DNA of 45,511 nucleotides. It comes from Mycobacterium szulgai. GTDB taxonomy: Bacteria > Actinomycetota > Actinomycetes > Mycobacteriales > Mycobacteriaceae. The DNA lies in assembly GCF_002116635.1 (NCBI RefSeq), contig NZ_LQPW01000153.1, forward strand, positions 1-45,511. Reading direction: 5' to 3'. The notes beneath the pieces are model-generated. The model made no database searches. It was not told the origin of the DNA and saw only the letters and a list, made by a program, of their open reading frames with translations. A program made the position numbers and the translations under genes. This document shows positions 31,989 through 42,400 of this stretch, in pieces; the stretch's first letter is position 1; the number at the start of each line of letters is the position of its first letter.

Positions 31989-33158
31989 GTGCAAGTAGCT
32001 ATCAGCGGTGCCGGTGTGGCGGGAACGGCGCTCGCCCACTGGCTCCATCGAGCGGGCCACACGCCGACGGTCATCGAGCAGGCCCCGCACTTCCGCACCG
32101 GCGGCTATGTGATCGACTTCTGGGGCGTCGGCTATCAAGTGGCCAAACGCATGGGCCTGGCCGACCAGATCCGCAACGCCGGCTACCAAATTGAACGGCT
32201 GCGCGCCGTCGGCGCCGACGGCAAAGTCAAGGCCGACGTAGACGTCGACGTTTTGCGCCCCACCTTCGGCGGCGATTTCACCAGCCTGCCCCGGGGCGAC
32301 CTGGCCGCAGCAATCTATTCGACCATCGAAGGCAAGGTCGAAACGATCTTCGGTGACAGCATCACTGCCATTGAGCAACGCGCCGACGGTGTCCGGCTGA
32401 CGTTCGAGAAAACCGCCCCGCGCGATTTCGACCTGGTTATCGGCGCCGACGGCTTGCACTCCAACGTGCGCCGTCTGGTCTTCGGGCCGGAGCAAGACTT
32501 CGAGCGTTACCTCGGCTGCAAGGTCGCGGCCTGCGTGGTCGATGGATACAAGCCGCGCGACGAGTTGAGCTACGTCACCTACAACACGCCCGGCAGGCAA
32601 CTGGGCCGCTTCGCGTTGCGCGGCAACCGCACCATGTTCTTGTTCATCTTCCGCGCGGAGCACGATAGTGCCGGCGTGGCACCAAAAGACCAGTTGCGCA
32701 ACCAGTTCGGCGCCGCCGGCTGGGAATCCCGGGACGTTCTGGCCGCGCTCGACGACGTCGACGACCTGTATTTCGATGTCGTCAGTCAGATCCACATGGA
32801 CCGCTGGTCGCGCGGCCGGGTGCTGCTGATCGGCGACGCGGCGGGTTGCATCTCGCTGCTCGGCGGCGAGGGTACCGGCCTTGCGATCACCGAGGCTTAC
32901 GTGCTCGCCGGCGAACTCATGCGCGCCGGCGCCGACTACCGTGGCGCCTTCGATGCGTACGAGGCTCGCCTGCGCCCCTTCGTCGAGGCCAAGCAAGCCG
33001 GTGCGGTGCGGTTCATCTCGTTCTTCGCCACCCGGACCCGATTCGGTCTGTGGTTGCGCAATGTGGCGATGCGCACGATGAATTTCAGGCCACTGGCGAG
33101 CCTGCTCAGCAGGGGCATACGCGATGACTTCGAACTGCCGGATTACGAATTGCCTTGA
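31989..33158 (+). CDS. FAD-dependent monooxygenase
   Basis: A 389-residue flavoprotein of the aromatic-ring hydroxylase family. The N-terminal FAD motif GAGVAGTALAHWL (GxGxxG), the DG motif LVIGADGLHS in the middle and the GD motif VLLIGDAAG near residue 280 are intact. The layout resembles TetX-like and other small-molecule hydroxylases, which use NAD(P)H and oxygen. GTG start, probably leaderless. The substrate is unknown. Position next to the ArsR palindrome makes common control with the ArsR-AHSA1 pair possible but not shown. Confidence 0.9.
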   Translation: MQVAISGAGVAGTALAHWLHRAGHTPTVIEQAPHFRTGGYVIDFWGVGYQVAKRMGLADQIRNAGYQIERLRAVGADGKVKADVDVDVLRPTFGGDFTSLPRGDLAAAIYSTIEGKVETIFGDSITAIEQRADGVRLTFEKTAPRDFDLVIGADGLHSNVRRLVFGPEQDFERYLGCKVAACVVDGYKPRDELSYVTYNTPGRQLGRFALRGNRTMFLFIFRAEHDSAGVAPKDQLRNQFGAAGWESRDVLAALDDVDDLYFDVVSQIHMDRWSRGRVLLIGDAAGCISLLGGEGTGLAITEAYVLAGELMRAGADYRGAFDAYEARLRPFVEAKQAGAVRFISFFATRTRFGLWLRNVAMRTMNFRPLASLLSRGIRDDFELPDYELP

Positions 33159-33327
33159 GTCACAGGGAAGGCCGGCGTGTGCATCGCTGACGGCCCATCG
33201 GTGATCGGGTAGGGTGCCTTCCCGCCGGCTGGTTGCCGAATCGAATGTCACGTTTAGGCAGCCGCCGATCGGGGGAAGCTCGGGGTAAGCATTGAACACA
33301 CGTCGACTAGAAGGGGGCGGGATCGCG

Positions 33328-33474
33328 ATGACCGTTGCTATCTGTCCCGCTTGCGGGTACCCCACACTCGGACCAGCCCTGTGCTACTACTGCCGCCCCA
33401 TGACAGTTGAAACACGAGGCGCGGCCACCGTGCCGATTCCTGCTCTCGCGGGGCGCCCATCTCAGGCCACCTGA
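33328..33474 (+). CDS. Small zinc-ribbon-like protein
   Basis: A 48-residue product with CPACGYPTLGP and CYYC spaced as in a small zinc ribbon (C-x2-C then C-x2-C), followed by a basic, Pro/Ala-rich tail. The ATG at 33328 has GGGCGGGA about 5 bases upstream; a start further up adds 12 residues with no support. It ends 9 bases before the convergent megasynthase stop. Its shortness limits confidence, but the four Cys and the ribosome site argue for a real gene. Function unknown. Confidence 0.55.
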   Translation: MTVAICPACGYPTLGPALCYYCRPMTVETRGAATVPIPALAGRPSQAT

Positions 33475-33483
33475 CTAGCGAAA

Positions 33484-36400
33484 CTAGCGAAGATACGACG
33501 CGAGTTGCTGGCCGAACAATGTCAGCGGTTTCGGGTTGAGCATCTCGAAATGTGTGGAATCGACGAGATGTTCGGTGATGTTGCCGGCAACGTATGGTCG
33601 CCACATCGTCTGAAGCCCTGCGCCGTCGCCGCGCTTCTCCGAGAAGATGATCATGTCGCCGTCGAATACATCCGGGACATGTTGTGAAAGAAGCCGAATA
33701 CTGGAATTCATATTATTGACCATGGTCTCCACAATCGGCTGGGGCGGGAGTGAAAATTCCGTCATCTCGTGGCGCTGCGATATTAGCTCCGCCTGCTGAT
33801 AAGTGAGTACTCGGGATTCTCCGCCGATATTGATGCCATTCATCTGCAACAGAGTGATGAGTAAACTGCTTTCGGTAACCAGCTCTGAGTCTTTATCGAT
33901 GGTACCGGTACCAGCTGGGGCCAGAATCGCATCTAGGACGAGCAGGCGCCGCACCGCACATCCTCGTCGCTGCAGCTCGACGGCCACCTGATGTGCCACG
34001 ACGCCGCCAAAAGACCAGCCCAAAAGATGGTACGGCCCAGTGGCATGAAACTTTTGAACCGTGTCGGCGTACTTTGCGGCGATATCGCGGATTGATCCAA
34101 GCCATTCCCCGTTTGGTGGCAGCGGGAAGCCGATGACGGGACAGTTCACATATGCCGCCAGGTTCCGGTATTGCCAGCTGAATCCTCCTCCAGGAGGGGG
34201 GCAGAACAACGGAATTCCATCACCCTGTTTGGCTATCTCAAGTAATTCAGGTGGCGCGGCTTCGATTGGACCGTCCAGCCGCCGGCGCAGCCCTGCAATC
34301 GTCGGCGCCTCAAACAACGCCCGCACCGGAACATCGGCGTCCAAAGACGCATTGATCGCGGCTATGGCCCGCATCGCCGACAGGGAATCGCCACCGAGAT
34401 CGAAAAACGAGTCCTCGACCCCAACCCGCTCGAGTCCCAACACATTCGCATAGATACCGGCCAGGGTCTCTTCCACCGGACCGTTCGGCTCCCGAAACCT
34501 GTCGGTATCCCCGTAGTAAGGGGCTGGCAGGGCGTGGGTGTCGAGTTTGCCGTTGACCGTCAACGGCAGTTCTTCCAACACCACAACCGCCGCGGGCACC
34601 ATATAACCCGGCAATCGACTCGCCAACGCGACACGTGCCTGCACCGGATCGACTGTCCCGGTGACATAAGCGACCAGGCGTCTTTCTTCGGGTCCGTCCT
34701 GGCGGGCGATCACCACCGCCTGTTCCACCCCATCCAGCTCGGCCAGCGCGGCCTGTACGTCACCGAGCTCGATGCGATACCCGCGGATCTTCACCTGCTT
34801 ATCCCCGCGCCCGACGTAGTCGAGTTGGCCATCAAGACGCCACCGCACCAGGTCTCCGCTGCGATACATGCGCGTGCCGCGCCCGCCGAACGGGCACGCC
34901 ACGAACCGCGACGCGGTCAAGGCTGCCCGGCACCAATAGCCCAGTGCCAGACCAGAACCCGCCACGTACAACTCGCCGACCACGCCGGCCGGCACCGGAC
35001 GCAGCGATGCATCCAGCACAAAAAATGCCAGATGCGCCAACGGCACTCCGATCGGGCTGGCACCGCTGGTGGTGTCGCTTTCCACGATCTGCCGGAACGA
35101 GGCGTGCACCGTCGTCTCGGTGATGCCGTACATGTTGTCCAGGCACGGCAATCCCGGGTGCTTGTGCAGCCACGTCCCGAGACGGTCTGGTTGCAGCGCC
35201 TCGCCGCCGAACACCACCGCACGAAGGCTCAGCTGCTGTCCCGGATCCTGCCTGCGCGCGTCGACGGCCTGCAGCGCGTAGAACGCCGACGGCGTCTGGC
35301 TCAAGATGCTGACTTCTTCGGCAATCAGGATGGCGTACAGGTCCTCTGGTGAGCGCACCACCTCTTCGGATATCACCACCAGCCGGCCGCCACTGAGCAG
35401 CGCACCCCAGATCTCCCACACCGAATAGTCGAAGGCGTAGGAGTGGCACTGTGTCCACGCCTGCCCCGGCACCAGGTCCATTTCGGCATCCAGTGCTGTC
35501 AGTAGCGCGGTGACGTTGTGGTGGGCGATGGCTACCCCTTTGGGCACGCCGGTAGTGCCCGACGTGTAGATGAGGTAGGCGATGTCATCGGCGCGCGGTG
35601 CCGGGGGGGCCGTGCTGGGTTGGCTGGCAAGAGCGGGGTTTCTGACATCATCTTCGACGTCGATGACGGGCAGGTCGTACCCGTCCAGCCGGGTGCGCAG
35701 TCCGGTAGTGGTGATCGCGGCGATCGGCGCGGCGTCGGCGAGCATGAACTCGATGCGCGCCGCCGGGTGCGCGGGGTCGATCGGCAGATAGGCCGCCCCG
35801 GTCTTGAGCACCGCCAGTATCGCCACGATCGCCTCGGCGGATCGGGAAAACAGCAGGGCGACAAATTGTTTCGGGCCTGCGCCATGAGTGGCCAGTAGGT
35901 GCGCCAACCGGTTTGTCGCCTCATCAAGCTCCCGATATGTCCACGAGCGCGCTCCGTTGCTAAGCGCTACCGCCTCCGGGGTGCGCGCCACCTGCGCGGC
36001 GAACAGCGCCGGAAGCGACGCCAAAGCTGGCGGGGCCTGGGACGCTAATACCGCTCGGTTGCCCCACTCGTCCAGCCGGGCATGCTCAACCTCATCGAGC
36101 ACATCCACCGACGAAAGCAACCGTGCCGGGTCGGAGGTCATCACCGTCAGCACACGCTCTAGCCGCTCAACGAGCCGCGCAATGCTGGCAGCGTCGAACA
36201 CGTCGGTGCGGTATTCCACCGTGCCGCCGATGCCGGCGGGCTCACCGGTGTCGCTAAAGCGTTGTGCCAGTGAGAAAACCAGGTCCATGCGGGCGGTGTG
36301 GGTGTTCACCAGGATGGAATCGACTTTCAGATCCTCCAGCACCAATTCGGCCGGGGGATCGTTTTGCCAGGCCAATATCACCTGGATCAGCGGGTGATGA

Positions 36401-39400
36401 GTCAACGACCTTCGCGGATGGAGTTTGTCCACCAGCACCTCGAACGGCACATCCTGATGCCCGAACGCTTCCAGGCTGCGCTCACGCACCTGGGCCAGCA
36501 ACTCGGTAAAGCTCTGAGCACCGGCTACCTGGACCCGCAACACCAACGTGTTGACGAAAAATCCGGCCAACTCATCCAGCGCCGGGTCATCACGACCGGC
36601 CACCGGGAAGCCCACCGCGACATCGTTGGTCGCCGCGATCGTGGACAACAGCACGCTCAGGGCGGTCTGGATCACCATGAAGCTAGTGGCATCGTGCTCG
36701 CGCGCCACCCGGGCCACCTGCTGCTGCAGCTGAGCTGACCATTGCACCCTGACAGTGGCGCCGCGGTAGTCAGCCATCGGCGGATAGGGCCGATCGGTGG
36801 GCAACTGTAGCCAATCGTCCATGTCCGCCAACGCTTTAACCCAATAATTCACTTGAGTGTCGAAAGCGCTGCTGCTGTCGGCGAGCTCGCCCAGAATCGC
36901 GCGCTGCCACAAGGTGTAGTCGACATATTGCACCGGCAGGCTAGGCCAATCCGGGGCCAGCGCTGAGCACCGACTGGCATAGGCCACACCCAGGTCGCGC
37001 ACCAGAGGTCGCAAGGACCAGCCGTCCGCCGCGATGTGATGGATGACGACCGCCAGCGCGAAGTCGTCGTCACTAACCCGGAAAAGCTGGGCGCGCAACG
37101 GGATTTCGCTCGCCAAATCGAAACTGTAGTGTGCCGCCGCGTCGATGGCTTCATGTAACCGCCATTCCGGCCACGCGGCCGAATCCGTTACCTGCCAACC
37201 GAAGTCGATGCCCTCAGCGGGCAGGACTACCTGTTGCGGTACTCCCGCGACCGCCACAAATATTGTGCGCAGGCTCTCATGGCGCGCCACCACATCAGCC
37301 AATGCCAGGCGCAGCGCATCGATATTCAGCCGCCCGCGCAACCGCAATGCCCAAGCCAGGTTGTAGACGGGCGAGGGTCCCTCTAACTGATCGATAAACC
37401 ACAACCGGCTTTGCGCGAACGACAGCGGAATCACCGGCGGTCGCTCGGTTGCCACCAATGGTGTACGCCTTGCCGCCCCCGCGCGCCCGGCATCGATGTG
37501 CTCCGCTAACCGGGCAACGGTCGGTGCGTCGAACAGGTTGCGCACCACGAGCTGGGCGCCGAGGGAGGAGTTGACCGCGGCGATCATCCGCATCGCCAGC
37601 AGCGAATCTCCGCCTAAGTCGAAAAACGACTCATCCACGCCGACGCGGTCAATACCCAGCACCCGCGCATAGATGCCGGCAATGGTCTCCTCGACGGGCG
37701 TCGCCGGCGCCCGGTAACGTTCGGCGTCGCCGTACTCCGGTGCCGGCAGGGCGCGTTTGTCGAGTTTGCCGTTGACGGTCAACGGCAACGCCGGCAAAAC
37801 CACCACCGCCGCCGGGATCATGTACGGCGGCAGCCTGTCCGCCAGCGCCTCGCGCGCCCAGCGGGTATCCACCGTCCCGGTGACATAACCGACCAGCCGC
37901 TTCTTGCCGGGGCTGTCCTCGCGGGCGATCACCGCTGCGGTCTCTACCCCCGAGAGCTGCGCCAGGGCGGATGCGACCTCGCCGAGCTCGATGCGATACC
38001 CACGAATCTTGACCTGCTCGTCGGCTCGCCCGACATAATCCAGCTGTCCATCAGTGCGCCACCGCACGAGATCCCCGGTGCGGTACATGCGCGCACCAGG
38101 TCCGCCAAACGGGCACGCCACAAACCGCGACGCCGTCAACCCCGGCCGGCGCACATATCCGCAGCCCACCCCGCGACCCGCCACATACAACTCGCCGACC
38201 ACGCCCGCCGGTACCGTCCGCAACCACCCGTCGAGCACGAAAAACGCTGCCCCTGACACCGGTCTGCCAATCGGCGGCACCCCTGACCCGGGGAGCAACG
38301 GCGCGCTGGTCGAACAGGTGATGGTGGTCTCGGTGGGGCCGTAGCCATTGACCATCAATCGCCCCGGCGCCCACTTGTCGACCACCTCGGCCGGACAAGC
38401 CTCGGCCCCGACGATCAGCGCCAGCGAATCCAGATCCTGCGGCGATAACACTGCCGCCGCCGACGGGGTTTGGATTAACACCTCGACTTGTTCAGCCACC
38501 AGCGCGGCGTGCAGGTCCGTCGCCGAGCGTGTCACCGACTCGGGGACCACCACCAGCCGCCCTCCGTGCACCAGCGCACTGAAGATCTCCCACACCGAGG
38601 TGTCGAATCCGTACGAAAACCATTGCATCCAAACCTTTCCCGGCGCCGACGCCGGGCCCGCATTCGATGCCCGGAGGAGCTGGGTCACGTTCTGGTGGGT
38701 GATTGCCACACCCTTTGGGGTGCCGGTGGTGCCCGAGGTGTAGATCATGTAGGCGATGTTGTCGGGGGCCGGCGCCGGCAAGGCGGTGCAGGGGCCGGCG
38801 GCCATGCGGGGGGCCTCGATATCAAGCACCAAAAGGTCGTGTCCGGCCAGTCGCTTCCGCAGGGAGGTGGTGGTGACCGCGGCCACCGGACGTGCGTCCT
38901 GCAGCATGAACTCCACCCGCGCCTGGGGGTGCATCGGATCGATGGGCAGATACGTTGCCCCGGTTTTCAGCACCGCCAGAATCGCCACGATCGCCTCAGG
39001 AGAGCGGGTGAACAGCAGCGCCACGCTGGTGCCGGGTACCGCTCCGTGCTCGATCAGTAAGTGCGCCAATCGGTTAGCGGCCTCGTCGAGCTCGCGGTAG
39101 CTCAGCGAACGCTCGCCCGACACCACGGCGACGGCCGCCGGGCTGCGCTGCACCTGCGCGGCGAACATCTCCGGAATCGACAGTGGCGTGGCCGGCTCGG
39201 CCAAGGCCGCTAATACCGCACGGTTGCCCCACCCATCCAGGCGGGTGTGCTCATCCTCGTCGAGCATGTCGATCGACGACAATGCTCGGGCCGGATCGGC
39301 CGCCATCGCCACCAACACCCGCGCCACCCGGTCCGCCAGGTCGGCGACGTCGAGACCCGTTGGCGCGGCTAGCACACCCGAGTTGACGGTGGTTTCTACC

Positions 39401-42400
39401 CGCAGCGTCAACTCCCCGGCTATCAGTTCGACAACGACGGTGACCGGAAAATGTGTCGGGCTAACCACTTCCGACAAATGGAAAGTCGCGGCGCCGGCAG
39501 TCAAGTCGTTGACGAACAGCCCGTCGGACGGAAAGTTCTCGAATACCAGTAGGGTGTCGAACATTTCGCCGACCCCGGCGAGCTGACGCAGCCAGGCATG
39601 GCTGAAGTAGGCGTGCTCACGCAGTCGGGCGGCATCCCGCTGTACGGTCGAGCAGTGTTCGGCCACACTTGATTTGGGGTCGAGCCGAACGCGCAGGGGC
39701 ACGGTGTTTATAAGCAGACCGACCATCGATTCGACACCGGCCAGTTCGGTAGGCCGACCCGAAACCGCGACCCCGAAGACCACGTCTTCGCGGCCGGTCA
39801 GCGCGGACAACACCAGCGCCCAGGCGACCTGCGTCAGCGTGTTCACGGTGACCCCGCAGTTGCGCGCACAGTCGACCAGGCCAGCGGTTGCAGCCGTGTC
39901 CAGTACCAGCTTTGCGCGCTTGGGTAACCCGCCGGAGGGTGATGCTGACACGGCCTCTGATAGCAGCGTCGGTGCCGGCAGACCCGCGAGGTGCTCGCGC
40001 CAAACCTGTTCACTGGGCGCCAGGTCGCGCCGGTTCAGCCAGCCGATGTAGTCGCGATACGGTCGCGGTGCAGGAGCAAGCGCAGCAACATTGCCGCCCG
40101 CGTGGTACAGGGTGAAGAGCTCGCCGACGAACAGTGCCAGCGACCAGCCGTCAAGCACAATGGCGTGGACGGCAATGTGGAATCGCCAACGCGCATTGGG
40201 CAATTCGAGGAGCAGGAAGCGGATAGCCGGACCGCGTTCGAGGTCGAATCCGCGTCGTTGTTCCTCGGTCTCCAACGCAGCCGCCGCCTCCGGGTCGACC
40301 TGCAGCTGCCGCCACGGCAGGTCCACTTCAGACGGCACTACCTGTACCGGATGGGGCAGGCCATCAGTGATGAAACTGACTTGCACATTCCGGTGGCGAT
40401 TGAGCGTCGCCGACACGCAGTCGCGCAACAACTCGGCGTCTAGAGATCCGGACACGTCGACGGCCACCCTCATCACGTAGGGGTCGTCAGCCGGTGTGTC
40501 GTTGAGGAGGGCGAACACCAACAGCCCCTGTTGCAGGGGACTGAGCATCATGACGTCGTCTAGGCCGGATGCCTGCAGAGCCGTCAGCTCCGCGGGCGAT
40601 AATCCCGACATGCTCATCGGCGGGTAGCGGACGTCATCATCGTTCAGCCCGAAAGTGTCACTGCCAGACTCTGTTTCAGCCTCGTCCAAGGCCGCGGCTA
40701 GCTCCATGATGGTGCGGTGCTCGAAGACCATCTGTGGGGACAATGGCAGGCCCGCTGCCCGGACACGGTTGGCCAATTGCAAGGAACTGATGCTGTCACC
40801 GCCGAGGGCGAGGAACTGATCGGTGCGCCCGACGTGCTGGACGCCCAGGACCTGCTCGATGGTTGCGGCAAGGGTTCGTTCGGTATCGGTGCGCGGCGGT
40901 TCGCTCGACGCGTTGCCCTGCGTCGTCGACGTCGGCGGCCGAGCAGCACTGCGGGTGCGTGGCGGGGCGTTGCCGTTCACCGCAGGGTCAAGCCAAAGCC
41001 GCTTGCGCTGGAAGGCATATGTCGGCAGATCCACGCGTCGGGCGCTCGAGCCCGCGAACGCGCTGGGCCAATCGATTGGCGTACCACAGACATACACCCT
41101 GGCCAATTCCGCTGCAAACGATAGTGTTTCGTCGGATTCAGATTGCTGCAACAATGCCGGACCGATTTCGAGGACATTGTCAACCTCGCCCGGCGCCCGG
41201 CCGTCATCTGTACCGGGCACAGATTCTTTCAGTCGATCAACCCAATATTCGGGGCGACTCAGCACAGCGCTCTCGACAGGCTTGCCCGTCACCCCCGAGA
41301 TGATCCCGATCGTCGGGGTTAGGTAACTCAGACGCTCGCACACCGCGATGGCATCTGCGGCCGTGGCCGCTACCAGAGCACACGTGTCTGCCAGGGACCA
41401 CAAGCCGGCCACGTAGGCGGCGGTGATTTCGCCGGCGGAATGTCCCATTACGAAGTCCGGGCGGAAACCCCAGGACTCGGCGAGCCGGAAGAGCGCAACC
41501 TCGATAGCAAACAAGCGCGCCGGTCGCTCAAGCCGTGTGCCGAAGAAAGAGCACACTTCGTCGAATGCGTTGGCATATAACGGAAAACTTGCATACAGCT
41601 GGTCTCCGACACCCAGCAATTGTCCGCCGTCGCCAGGAAATACGGCCGCAGTTCTCGTGGACACACCTGCTACGCCACGCACCACAGCCGATGACGCCGC
41701 GTCCGTCGCCAACGCTCGCAAGCCGCCGAGCAATGCGTCGCGATCCCGCCCGACGATGACTGCGCGATGCTCGAACTGCGCTCGAGAACTGGCCAACGAG
41801 AACCCGACGTCGAGTGGACGCAAATCAGAATTCTGCTCAAGCAGCTTCACCAGCCGAGCGGCCTGCATCGGCAGTGCCTCTTCGGATTTCGCGGTAACCA
41901 CCCAGGGGATAACCGGGATAAGTTCATCGTTCGACGCATCATCAGTGCCATCCGCGGTAGGCACTTGCGGAGCTTCTTCGATGATCAAGTGCGCGTTGGT
42001 GCCGCTTAAACTAAATGCCGACACACCGGCCCGACGCGCCTCACCCCGGCGCGGCCACGGCTGCGGCGCGATCGCCAGCGAAACGCTTTCCGGTGACCAA
42101 TCCACGAATGGCGCAGGTTCTTTCGCGTGCAGTGTCGGCGGAATGACGTCGTGGCGCATCGCCTCGATCGCCTTGATAACTCCGCCAACGCCGGCCGCGG
42201 CCGAAGTATGGCCGATATTCGATTTGAGCGAACCGAGCCATACCGGCCGACCTGGCGGCCGGTTGCGGCCGTAGGTCGCCATCAGTGCGCCCGCTTCGAT
42301 CAGATCGCCCAACATTGTGCCGGTGCCGTGTGCCTCCACCATGTCCACCGAAGCCGCTTCAACGTCGGCATTCGCCAGTGCCTGTCGGATCACCCGCTGT

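Noticed and set aside
31698..33365. 555-codon frame antisense to the FAD monooxygenase
   Set aside because: Overlaps both the ArsR gene and the monooxygenase, has no recognisable domain, and the sense gene carries all FAD motifs.
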